Shown here: in pieces, positions 46,117 to 56,544 of the stretch
Numbering within the stretch: the stretch's first letter is position 1
Layout of the letters: each line of letters starts with the position of its first letter
Assembly (NCBI RefSeq): GCF_029962835.1
Contig: NC_080583.1
Span: 55,469,658-55,533,657 of the forward strand
Reading direction: 5' to 3'
DNA from: Magnolia sinica
Taxonomy: Eukaryota > Streptophyta > Magnoliopsida > Magnoliales > Magnoliaceae
Length of the DNA: 64,000 nucleotides
Made by a program: the position numbers and the translations under genes
The notes under the pieces: model-generated
The model's database searches: none
What the model was told of the DNA's origin: nothing
Seen by the model: the letters and a program-made list of their open reading frames with translations, nothing else

Positions 46117-47868
46117 ATGCACAGGCAAAGGAGTACTTTCCAATCCTTAAATGAAACCTTCGAATTTGGCCATGAATCTGGTTCAAGTAGTTCTGGCGTT
46201 AATCAGCAGGTTTATTGGAATAACATTCCAAATCCCTTAGAGGCCCAGAATTTGCCAGACTGTCTGCTCACTCCCAAAGATGATGGTGGGAGCATGACTA
46301 GCCCGAATCTCAGCGAACCTGGCTCTAGTTGTGATCACTCACTGCCTCAAGACAGCCACGATGAAGCAAAAATGGAGAATGGGTGGATGGTTTCGTTGAA
46401 CACTCATACTGGAGCTGGCCCGAGGCTGGAAGAAAGGCGATTTGAACCCAGCAACATTCTTTCTTTGGAGACTGTGAATTTAACTCTTAATAACAATCAG
46501 CAGGGAAATGGACCATCATTTTCTCAAAATCCAAATTCTGATGATGTACCTCAAACTTCAGAGCTCCATGCAGGATTTATTGGAAATGGTGGACAGGCCA
46601 TGGAAGCCGATATATATCCTCATACATATAAACAAGTTGGATCAGAAAGTGAGCAAATTTCATTTGCAGTTGGTTCTACTGATCCTTCTGCAACTGCTTC
46701 TGGTACAGTTGAGTATCTGGCTGAAGATAGTGATGGTAGGCCTGGTTGTTCCCTGGACAATCGACATTTATCCTGCAAGCGGAAGACCCTTGATGGTTTT
46801 TGTAGTCCGTCATCTTTAAGTGGAAATTCAAGTTTCTTTCAGCAATCTGAGAATAGCGTATGGCATGCCTTTCCTGCACGGCGTAATCCTGGTAGCAGTT
46901 TAAGCATATCAAACTCCTCACAGCATCTTTCTGATTTCAGTCCTCAAGAGCCGTCTAACCCAGTACTTGAAATTGGTGCAAGAGGGATAGCTTCCGACTA
47001 CCATCCTGCTTCAACTGTAGCTGGAAATGCAGAAAGCTCGCAGAGAAATTTCCGTATGAGGGTTCATCCAGCACATCGACAAGATTCAGCCATGCCTAAT
47101 CTGTGGTCTCCAGGGAATGCAGTTAGGCATTCTCATGTTTGGTCACCCCATCAATCATCTTTTAGATTTCTCCCCTATTATCATTCCCTAGATTTGAGCC
47201 GAGACATAGCCAGCACAAGTTCACCTCAGACCCAACCACTTGCTCCACCTATTCCTGGTATTTCTGAAAATGTGAACCCTTTTATATGGAATGGGGCTCA
47301 CAATGCAGTAGCTGGAAGTTCATCAAATTCTACTTCCATTTCAGGGGTGAGGCCGTCTGCTTTACCAGAGGAATCTAACTCACAGACCATTCCGAGAAGC
47401 ATTTCAGAGCATCCAATGTTTCCTCCAGCAACTGAGATGAGACAATTTACTCAAGATACTACAAATTGGAGCTTGGCTGATGGGAATATAAGTATACCTG
47501 GAAACCTTGATTCTTCTCTAATGGGCTCTAGTACTGGCTCCCATCCATCACCAGCTCTTACCTGGGTACCTCATCAGAATCCTCCTGCCCAATATCCGCT
47601 AAGGCTGTCAGAGTTTGTCCGAAGATCCTTGTCTGCCTTTGCTGGAACAGAGTCTAGAACTCAGAGTACTAATTATCCTCCGCTACGTTCAGGCCCTACT
47701 TCCTCGCAGGAGATGGTGCTATCTGGATCTGGTCACCAAGGGAATCGGCAGTCATATACGAGGTCTGCATTGTGGGCGGACAGGCAAGGTGATGGCACAC
47801 TAAGACTTCCCTCTTCATTGCGGGATCTGGCAACTGCACCTGAAGGGAGAAGCAGGTTTGCATCTGAG
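46117..47868 (+). CDS. MBR2-like RING-H2 E3 ubiquitin ligase, first coding exon (partial)
   Basis: 584 codons are open without interruption. The start at 46117 gives a Met-His-Arg-Gln-Arg-Ser opening followed by a Glu-Phe-Gly-His stretch and a Tyr-Trp-Asn-Asn segment, which matches my memory of the N-terminus of plant MBR1/MBR2-type proteins. The sequence is Ser/Asn/Pro-rich and disordered-looking. A basic Cys-Lys-Arg-Lys-Thr-Leu segment lies at residues 220-225, and a conserved-looking Leu-Arg-Leu-Pro-Ser-Ser-Leu-Arg-Asp segment lies near the end. In Arabidopsis, MBR1 and MBR2 ubiquitinate the Mediator subunit MED25 and promote flowering. The catalytic RING-H2 domain is C-terminal in the family and is not in this exon. 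A donor GAG|GTTTGT at 47868/47869 ends the exon in phase 0; reading on gives only four more codons before a stop. The RING exons are not found within the window. No transmembrane or signal segment is seen. This is the only convincing host gene here. Confidence 0.85.
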
Positions 47869-48752
47869 GTTTGTACTTGAAACAATTTCCTCTTTGATGT
47901 TTTCATAGGTACTGAGTATTTAGTATGAGTCTATGACCTTGCAGGTTTTATATCATGTCTATGGTGGTTAACTACTATCACATTGCAACACAATATTGAC
48001 ACTGACTCTGTTTTATGCAACTCCAAGATTTCTTTGTTCTAGATGCTTGACCTGGAAAAGCATAAATATTTTTCAGATGTTGAATTTCATCGACTACTGA
48101 TATGCTGATTGATTACCTTCTTCCTCCAATGACAGCTTTTCTTTCTTCTTTGTTTGACTGATTCCTTCTACAGCATTTATACGCCAATGGATTTCTTTTC
48201 TATCATGTATTTTGGACAAACTCATAATTTTTAGTGCCACTTCTAGGTGCTTACTCTATGTCATGTAGTCCAAATGTTCTCTCTTTTAGTTACTGGAAAT
48301 GCACAGCATTTTAAGAAATGATTACAGTGCCATCAATTCAACCATTTTCTATTCTCCAAAAGTGACCCATGTGAATGATCCTTTTATTGTTGTGGAGCAC
48401 ATTTATGTGTATGCAATGCAACATTTGTAAGCAAGCTGGAACATACTTCACAACAATTCATTGATGCAATTGGCTATCACAGACAAGTTTACAAGAACTG
48501 CAAAATGACGAATGAGGTTGATGAGCCTTAAAAAAAAGAGGAACGGGGTCGACGGTCAGTGGGTTTATTGTCCTGTCTATATCTTTGGTACATACCATGT
48601 GGGCCGTACAATCCAAATTGGGTTGACGATCCAATCCAAATGGACTGTTTGATTGGGCCCCACGACCAATATGCATGGTTATTGTTGTTTTAGGTCTCTT
48701 AGGTTTGTTGGTTACTTGGTTAGCTAGTTAACGATGGTTTATTTGGTTTACT
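47869..48752 (+). other. Intron (or 3' flank) of the ligase gene
   Basis: T-rich, intron-like sequence with no recognisable coding segment. The expected continuation into the region before the RING domain is absent. Confidence 0.55.
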
Positions 48753-49558
48753 TAAGGGCCATTCGGTAAAACTTATTTTCAGCACTTATCACTGAAATTT
48801 GATATTTTCAATAATTCAAATCATTTGGTAAATTCAACTTATTAAGTGCTTGTGAATGCCCCCGCGCATGAGTGGAAGCACTCAACAAGCTTGTAATTCC
48901 TTTTTTTTTTTTTTGCTTGGATGATGGTTTATAAATTGGAATCGCCTTTGTTTCCTTAGTTGTGCAATGTCCTAAGGGTGTGTTTTGGATTTTGATGATT
49001 TGATTGGAGTTGCCGCTAGCCAAATGTATTCCAAAATCTACGATTGGCTAGAAACGATATAATTGTTTGTGAACCGGGAGATCGCTAGACTTCGCGACCC
49101 ACGTGACGTGACTCCTTTGGTTGATCTGCACCATAGATTCCGAGTAAGGGCCTCGATTACGGAAAAGGGAGGGGTTAAGCACCATTTCCCGCCTGTGCAG
49201 CGCACAATCTTTACTTTACAGGATTTTACGATTTTTTGGGGGATTCAACTGAACTTCTATATTACTACATTAAGCCATACTGCATAGGGTGGTAGGACCA
49301 TCAGGTAGGCAAAAGTAAAGAAAAGCAAACAAGGGGAATGTAAGAAAGGTGTGTGAATGTGTGTATTATGCAAGAGTACTGGAATGTGCAGAATGGAGTA
49401 TTGGTCAATCGGAGATGTGAGAAAGAAAATGGAAATCAGACACCCTTTCTTAAGCAAAAGGGATGGTCGGATGTCTCCGATTCCAACCCTACCCTTTTGC
49501 CTTTAGTATATTCTTTAGCTTAAAACTCAATGTGCTTCTTACGTGGAAAAAGAAAAGA

Positions 49559-49766
49559 TGATACATGTGCATCTCCACACTGGGGTGGGGTGGGGTCTGT
49601 GAGATACATAATGGCCATGGGGTGTGTCCCACTATGGTGTGAGATGCAGGGTAGCCCACAGGGAGATCTTGATTAATTTGCTTGGGAGGGCCTAGATAAA
49701 GGGATATTCCAGTGCTTCTCGACAACTCTGGAGCTTTTGGTGTGTTGGACGGTACTCCTTGCATCA
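49559..49766 (+). repeat. TRIM LTR 1
   Basis: 208 bp, TGAT...CATCA. Landmarks GGGAGGGCCTAGATAAAGGG and CTCTGGAGCTTTTGG recur in LTR 2 and, in part, in LTR 3. Confidence 0.8.
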
Positions 49767-49767
49767 A

Positions 49768-49782
49768 GTGGTATTAGAGCAA
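49768..49782 (+). other. TRIM primer-binding site
   Basis: GTGGTATTAGAGCAA starts one base after LTR 1; 11 of 12 core bases match TGGTATCAGAGC. Confidence 0.75.
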
Positions 49783-49820
49783 GAGACCAATGTTCAAATC
49801 TCCTTACTGGTGTGAGTGGA

Positions 49821-50046
49821 TGATGCAGGTGCATCTCCATACTTGGGTGGGGTGGCCCATGAGGTGGGGTTTGTGAGATACATAATGGCCATCGGGTGGG
49901 TCCCACCGTGGGACCTGTGAGATGCATGATAGCCCCACGAGGAGATCTTGGTTTGTTTGCTTGGGAGGGCCTAGATAAAGGGGTATTCTAGTGTTTCCCC
50001 AACATCTCTGGAGCTTTTGATGCGTTGGTTGGTACTCCCTGCATCA
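49821..50046 (+). repeat. TRIM LTR 2
   Basis: 226 bp, TGATGCAG...CTGCATCA, a perfect 8-bp inverted terminus. Followed directly by the truncated LTR 3. Confidence 0.82.
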
Positions 50047-51346
50047 CCCACGAGGTGGGGTCTGTGAGATGCAGAATGGCCACGGGGTGGGTCCCACTGT
50101 GAGACCTGTGAGATGCGGGGTAGCCCACGGGGAGGTCTCGGTCGGTTTGCCTAAGAGAGCCTAGATGAAGGGATATTCCGGTGCTTCCCTAACAGCTCTG
50201 GAACTTTTAGTGCATTGGCCGGTACTCCCTACATCAAAAGATGTTGTCAGGATTGTCGGGCCGGGGTGAGCAGCGTTTTGGTGGTTGTTTGCCGAATCCC
50301 GACAACCCTGGATCTCTATGAGTGGATATGGGCACACTGATCCACAGATAGCTCACCGGCTTTGTCCCTACCTTTCCTCTGCTACCTCGATGGTCTGCTG
50401 CATTGGGGTTTATATAGACCCTCAACTCAGGTGTTTTGGGCACTAGTTGAGGACCCATACCTTTGTTTTTGTTTTTTGTTTTTTTTAGCAGAGGGCCCAC
50501 CTGGTATATGTTATTAATATTTAATACTACGACAGGTTGCTGCTTTTTACAACTGGTACTTCAGCTACCTGTGTGGCCATTTTGTCACTTTTTGCATTGT
50601 AGTCACTGTTTTTGGAGGTTCCAATGTTGTCGGGGCTTCGTATGTCACCAAACTTTGAATGTCTGCTGATCGGGCTGGTGATTATCTCCAGGGAATGCCG
50701 GGGACCCTTTCGGCTTGATTTTCGTGGACCTTTTATATTGTTGGATTGGAGTCGGGGAAACGTGGTTCTCTCGTTGTGTGTGCTTTTTAAATGTCCTAAC
50801 ATCTTGAGAGATCGGCCTTCATCTATGCGAATCTGATTATGGGTGTGACAATCCGACCTGTTAATATCCTTGGGTTGTGCCAAGGATCTTTTCTAATCGT
50901 AACATCCAGGCTTTTAATGTTTTTTGGGCTGCTCGAAGATGACTTTATCCATGATATTTGTCTTTTGGCTCTCCGAGGGACCCTAGTGATTTGGATGGTA
51001 TTGGTTTGGTTGACCCCTGATTTGGCCGATTTGGTTTGATTGACATTTTCCGAACTTGCCTAAAATGCGTCTCGCCTGCCTTGATCATCCTACAATGTTT
51101 GCCCACCCCCCTTGGAGATGTTCTTGCTGAAATTTAACTGAAGTCGAAGAGTAGTTTGAGTCTAGTTTCGGTTGCTGCGTCTACAATGCTTAAATAAATT
51201 TTCTCTAAAAATATGGATCTTTTTTTTTTTTCGAGCTTCTCCCTTTACTTAATGCTGAATGCTGAAAGTGGTGGTGCATTAAAATTTCTTTTCACTTTTT
51301 GAGTAAAATATCTATAAAATTATTTCTTCTTCCAAACAGGCCCTAA

Positions 51347-52355
51347 AAAGAAACATTCTTTTCTCTTCTTCCTATATCTGTAAAACCCTAGGTTTCAAAA
51401 CCAATCTCCTAAGACCCAACTCATAAAACCCGTCTTTCACAAATCCTGCTATCCCAAAACCTATATCTAAAGCCCCAAAGCTTCTTCTTCTTCTTGTTTT
51501 TTGTTTTTGTTTTTTTTTGTCTCTTTTGTTTTTGTTTTTTTTCTCTTTTTTTTTTTTTTTTGAGAGAGAGAGAGAGAGAACTGCAAATTTATTAAAAAGC
51601 TCGTGGAGCGAGAAAAGAATACAACCTGGTAACTAAAGGGCACCCTAAACCAACATATTATCAGCCACAGCTGTTTTTTCAAAAACAATCCAATAAAAAA
51701 CAAGACAAATGATTTTCCTAATGATCTCCTCCGCATCTACGATTTTCCTAAAGACCCAAACCTTGATCTTCAATCTTAAAAAGAGAAGGAAAAAGAAACA
51801 AAACAGCTACCACTCATGTTTCTCCATTATGGTGATTCTTGGGTGGACATGTTTACTTATAGTTAGTGCCAAGTTCTATGGTATTGGTAGGGAACCAGAC
51901 ACACGTGTTCCTGTGGGAAATTATTTGATGGTTGGATATCCACGCATGTTTCTCCATTATGGTGATTCTTGGGTGGACATGTTTACTTATAGTTAGTGCC
52001 AAGTTCTATGGTATTGGTAGGGAACCAGACACACGTGTTCTTGTGGGAAATTATTTGATGGTTGGATATCCAATCTGATCATCTTTAATCTCTTGAAGAT
52101 TGAAAGGATATGATTAGGAGAAGAACATGAGGCTTCTAATAAAGTTGGAGGTCAGGATGCAGCTAGTGACAGGACAACGATTGATAATCCAGATGAGGTT
52201 ATTGATAAGGGTTCTCCAAAGGTACCAACTAGGGTAGGTCCATCTTGAGAGGACCACACATTTGAGGGGAATGGTTTTTGTTAGCATTGTACTCAGGAGG
52301 CAGAGTTGGAATTAGCGAGGACTTTCTTCACACCATTTGGGGCATAACTAATGGA
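51347..52355. other. Non-coding stretch with a LINE-like tail and a 130-bp tandem repeat
   Basis: Near 51540-51700 a T-run and GA-run are followed by GCAAATTTATTAAAAAGCTC. On the minus strand this looks like the 3' UTR and poly(A) end of a plant L1 LINE (tentative). The tandem repeat at 51815-52072 is listed separately. No gene is seen. Confidence 0.45.
51815..52072. repeat. 130-bp tandem duplication, nearly identical copies
   Basis: Copies at 51815-51944 and 51945-52072 both begin CATGTTTCTCCATTATGG. I find one difference (GTTCCTGTG against GTTCTTGTG), so the duplication is recent. Confidence 0.85.
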
Positions 52356-52382
52356 TTATGAAGAGGCTCGAGGATTTTCAAA

Positions 52383-53900
52383 ATCTGTGTGAATATAGGC
52401 TTTGAACTTTGGAAAGCTTGACCCACATGCTTTCAAAGATTGGTTTATGGCAGCTAGAGGATTTGCATGGATGACAGGGCCATTAAGAATATTACCAAAG
52501 TGTAGGTTTCCATATTGAGACTTGATTATTTGTTTGACTTGATGCCAATGTGATGATATGTGGAAATTTGGTGAAAACATCAATAGCTTCCTCGTTCATA
52601 CTCAATCAGTAGATTCTCTATGATTGGTTTGAGGAATGATACAATCAGACATGAATTCATGATTGGTAGAAGCAGAAGTCATACTTAAAGAAAAAGGCTG
52701 GTTTGCATGAGTGGATGGCGATGCTATTTGGATTGACAAATGTGCTGAGTAAATGCACGTTTTAGCTCAGGTTTTATGATTGATTATTGGCAAGTTTCGT
52801 CATATATTTTGATGACATTCTTGTTTATAATAGGTGACATGAAGATTGTAGGAGTTTTATGCACTGAGAAGCTCTTCATTAATCTGCAGAAATATATTGG
52901 TTTCCCATATTAGGACCCGATGGTATTCTTGTTATGATGGCCAATGTAGTGCTGTTCTATAAGATTGGAAGATTGGTTACCACTAGATTTGAATTTGCTT
53001 AGAGGACAAAGGCGCAGAGAATGTTTACGTATTGTGACCCACAATTTACGATATTCTGGTTTATAGTAGCCCAAGCCAATTAATTGGGATAAGGGTTAAA
53101 TGATGATGATTCTTTTTTTATTTTTATTTTTATTTTATTTTATTTTTAATGGCAGGTAATGTGAGATCATATGGATATGGAACATCTATATGAGAATTTT
53201 ACACACCGATCGTCATTAATTTGAAGAAGTGTACCTTGATGACTTCCAATTTTGCTTTCGTGGGTTTTCTTGCCTTTTATAAGGCGTAAGGGAATTGGGG
53301 TCGATTTGGAAAGATTGTTGGAGTGGTCGTTGCCCACCAATATTCATGAAGAGCGAAGTTTCCATGGCCTATCAATGTTCTACAAGCGATTTATTAGGCA
53401 TTTCAGCACTATCATGGTGCCAATTAGGAGTGTATGAAAGTGGGTCCATGTTAGTGGAGTAGGGTTCTGCCAAAGCATTTGAAAACAAAGGCTAAGATTA
53501 TAGAGGCGCCAACCCTACAAATTCTTGATTTTTAGAAGTAATTTGAAATTCCATGTTACGCTTCATGTATGAATATTTGTGGGGTTCTGAGCCAAGAAGG
53601 TCACCTAGTTGCCTTTTTAGTAAAAGACTAATGTGCTTGAAAGAAGTGTTTAACTTGGATGTAGAATTTTTATGCAGTACTGCAAAAAGTGAGGCATTGG
53701 TGGTATTACTTGATGCTTGTGGAGTTCTTCTACTTAGATCATGAGGCGCTGTGATATTTAAATTCCAACAAAAATTAATGCCTCGCATGCAAAGTGGAGC
53801 TGTTTGTCGGAATCTAATTTTGTGCTAAAGCATAGGGAGTGTGAAAACAAGGTTACTGATATGTTGAGTTGTGGAGTTAATCTTTTGACATCCTTCTCCA
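52383..53900 (+). pseudogene. Strongly decayed second Ty3/gypsy gag-pol
   Basis: A gag piece (Lys-Leu-Asp-Pro-His-Ala-Phe) lies near 52391. An RT piece follows (Gly-Leu-His-Glu-Trp near 52700, then Tyr-Phe-Asp-Asp at 52805-52816). The RT-RNase H connection comes next (Phe-His-Gly-Leu-Ser-Met-Phe-Tyr near 53360), and RNase H parts (Asp-His-Glu-Ala-Leu near 53738 and a Phe-Val-Leu-Lys-His segment near 53818). The order is correct but stops, frameshifts and deletions are everywhere. Around 53070-53115 a GCCAATTAATTGGGATAAGG plus GATGATGATT tail suggests a SINE/RTE 3' end inserted within it. No LTRs were located. Confidence 0.75.
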
Positions 53901-55133
53901 CCTTTGGATTTGAAGAGATTAACGAAGACAACAGAGATGACATAGTGTATGGTTTGATTTACAAGACGTTGATATCAAGATAACTTGTTGGCCACCCAAG
54001 ATATTTGATGTATGATGTGTATATGATGCAACCAGGCCACTCGATCATCTGATTGAGGCCCAAATATGGCTGATTGTTTGATTAGGCCCTTAGATTGCAA
54101 ACTAGACCTTGATCAGGCCCATCTAAGGGTCTACATTGATACGATGGAAGATTAGGTCCAAAACAAAGTTTTTGATTGGTAATTTGGACCATGTCAATGG
54201 TCTGATTAGCTTGTGGGGTCCACAAGTCCATGGGATTTAGTATTTTATTAATTTTTAGAGTTAATCATGGCTTGTGATTAAAAGAGTAAGGACTCTTTAA
54301 ATAGGTTTCACTTTAATATTTTTGCAACTTATTTTGAGAGCCACGTTTCAACTAGCAAATGATGCCAGAATGATGTGAAATTGGTCCCTTTAAAGTGTAT
54401 TGAGTTAGCTTTTTGGTGAGTACAACATTATGCAATTCCAAGGTCATTTGATTGAGTTATGGCCGATTTCAAGAAAGGATGTATGGGATTCAGGGAGTTC
54501 TTTAGTCATTTTTAATATTTGATTCGTTAGATTTAGTAGTATTGGATACAATAATATTAGGTTGGTTTTGCTTTTAGAAGTATATAAACAGTGTAAGGAC
54601 TTCTGAATAGTTGATGAATATTCAACTCCATAAGTTATTTTCTCAGTTAAGTGTGTTGGCTCAGTGTAAAGATTCACTTCTGAATAGTTGATGAATATTC
54701 AATTCCAAAAGTTATTTTCTCAGCTAAGTGTGTTGCTTCCTCTTGGCATGTGTTGTCTTCCTTTAGCATGTGTTGCTACAATCCAAGCATCAGTTGCTGG
54801 ATTTTTATCATAGTATGTGTTGCTTGGATCTATTTTGAAGAAGATTTTGTGGCAAGATCACTATGTAAAGGTTCATAACCAATTTGAAACTAGTTCTTTC
54901 AATTTGGTTGCTTTAATATCTCTTCTATGATAGTCATCTTTGTTTGCCTAAGAGTTCATTGCGAGACATGGTTATGTTGGAGCTACATCTAGCGTAGAAG
55001 GTCATTTTTGTACAATGACCCATTGGTGAAGGATCATCTCTTTGGATCAGTATTTAAGCTTAATGTTTGAAATTTAATCAAGTTGTGTGTTGGGTTAATG
55101 GTCTATCACCTTTGTTTTAGGTGATGGCATTGT
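53901..55133. other. Non-coding stretch, no gene seen
   Basis: Includes a two-copy repeat of ~75 bp (CTTCTGAATAGTTGATGAAT at about 54600 and 54677) and an ATGTGTTGCT-type repetition near 54725-54830. Nothing coding is recognised. Confidence 0.5.
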
Positions 55134-56541
55134 TTTTTTTTTTGTTTGAAAGATGAAATATTATTAAGGCCAGGGGCCACAAAAAACGAAGAAGAAAAGA
55201 AACAGAGGACAACAACAAAAATGAAAGAGATCCAAACAAAGAAAGAAAAGGAAAGGAAAAAACGTATACAAAAGAGACCTAGACAGAAAAAAAGGAAAGG
55301 AACTCAGGGAGCCCACTCCCTGATGTACATAGCAACCCTTCCCACAACCACATCACTAGAACCCCTCAAGTTACAAAAGCAGCGATTATTCCTTTCCAAC
55401 CAGATTGCCTAGAAGGTAGCCATTAAGCCAATTCTCCACTTTTTCTTTCCGAAGCAACCACTGGAGTCGACGTGCCGACTATGCAAAAGAGCTTCAACCA
55501 AGGCTGGCATCACCCAAGATAAGCTTGCCGATCTAAAGATCCAAGACCAAACGATTTGGGGAAAGAACAGTGAATGAATAAGTGGTCCACTGTTTCCTCC
55601 ACTCGGAGGCAAAGAGGGCAGTCATTTGGAATGAACAAGAATCTTTCGCACAAGTTGTCAAATGTAAGAATTCTGTTACAGCTTGCCAGCCACACAAAGG
55701 CGGCCCATCTTGGGGACGAGCTTCGTAGGACCAAACATGGGAAGTGTGGCTAATCTCTCCATCGATCAGGTATGGCGATAAGGCAGAATAGAAGGACTGA
55801 ACTGAGAAGGCACCACTTCTGGAAAATCTCAATAGCAAGGAGTCCTCCACCCATGGTGAAGGCTTGATCCCCTGCAAAAATGATAGGAGGGACAGGAAGT
55901 CACCACACTCTGCTTCATTCAAATTTCTTCTACAAGGCAGGATCCACTCTCCGCCTCCTATATTAGTGCTAAAGCCATTAGCAAAAGAGATTTCAGCGTC
56001 TGGGCACATATTCACTAAGGTTAGAAAAGGCTCCTTAAGGGGAGTGCTGCCGCACCAGGCATCTTTCCAAAAACGAACCCTGATCCCGTCCCCAATGGCA
56101 AAAGATGGACCACTGGCCATTAATAGGGACATCCCAACTATAACTTTCCACTGAAAGGATGCCCTATAGAGGGAGGAGTCCTTGGTCCACCAACCAAAAG
56201 GGGAGGTCCCATACTTCGCCGCAACAACCGTCCTCCACGAAGTAGACTCCTCAACCCCAAATCTCCACACCCATTTCCCGAGGAGAGGAGTTGGCAACAT
56301 CCAAACATTTGATGCTTGCTCCTCCCTCCGAGGTAGGCTTACAAACATCATCCCATTTCAACAGGTGGTGTTTTTTTAGACACCGACCCACCTTGCCATA
56401 GAAATTCCCTTGTGATTTTATCAATGCGTGAAAGCACGGCCCCCCTAAGGATAGGAGGTTGTTTTTCCAAGCACACAGTCTTCTCTCCATCCTTTCCACT
56501 ATTCTATCCCAGAGGCGCACTACAGGTTTACCATGGCACAA
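55134..56541 (-). pseudogene. 5'-truncated L1-type LINE (ORF2 C-terminal part)
   Basis: On the minus strand the reading runs from 56541 to 55409. It starts with the segment after the RT core (Pro-Val-Val-Arg-Leu-Trp-Asp and Lys-Asn-Asn-Leu-Leu-Ser-Leu-Gly-Gly). It then passes a long middle stretch (56351-55533) with Trp-Val-Trp-Arg-Phe and Phe-Trp-Lys-Asp-Ala-Trp-Cys-Gly. It ends in a zf-RVT-type region (Cys-Pro-Leu-Cys-Leu and His-Leu-Phe-Ile-His-Cys, near 55630-55575). Frameshifts separate the blocks. A 3' UTR follows and a poly(A) tail (T-run at 55134-55147 on the plus strand) ends the element. The RT core and endonuclease are missing, the usual result of incomplete target-primed reverse transcription. 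Confidence 0.85.
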
Positions 56542-56544
56542 AGG

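Larger units (their letters stand above)
49559..50236 (+). mobile_element. TRIM-like miniature LTR retrotransposon with a third, partial LTR
   Basis: Structure: LTR 1 (49559-49766), 54 bp of internal sequence (49767-49820), LTR 2 (49821-50046), then an LTR 3 lacking its first ~36 bp (50047-50236). LTR 1 starts TGATACATGTGCATC and ends TTGCATCA; LTR 2 starts TGATGCAGGTGCATC and ends CTGCATCA. Right after LTR 1 comes TGGTATTAGAGC, one change from the initiator Met primer site. The whole array is flanked by AAAGA at 49554-49558 and 50237-50241, a 5-bp TSD that includes LTR 3. No coding capacity is seen. Known TRIMs have short LTRs and internal parts, but 54 bp is extreme. Confidence 0.8.
48756..51343. 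mobile_element. Probable PIF/Harbinger-type element hosting a TRIM
   Basis: The left end GGGCCATTCGG and the inverted right end GGGCCTGTTTGG form short TIRs flanked by TAA at 48753-48755 and 51344-51346. Subterminal TTTCAGCACTTATCACTGAA (left) and TTTCAGCATTCAGCATTAAG (right, inverted) support one element. No transposase is recognisable in the ~2.6 kb. The complete TRIM-like unit at 49559-50236 sits inside. TIR length is short, so the call is moderate. Confidence 0.5.

Noticed and set aside
46508..46819. 103-codon frame inside the ligase exon
   Set aside because: A shifted-frame shadow of the long ligase exon.
47881..49000. Search for the RING-H2 exon of the ligase immediately downstream
   Set aside because: No segment with the expected Cys/His spacing or the preceding conserved helix was found in any plus-strand frame by eye.
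55864..56154. 96-codon plus-strand frame
   Set aside because: It is antisense to the LINE ORF2 segment, which has recognisable protein features on the minus strand.
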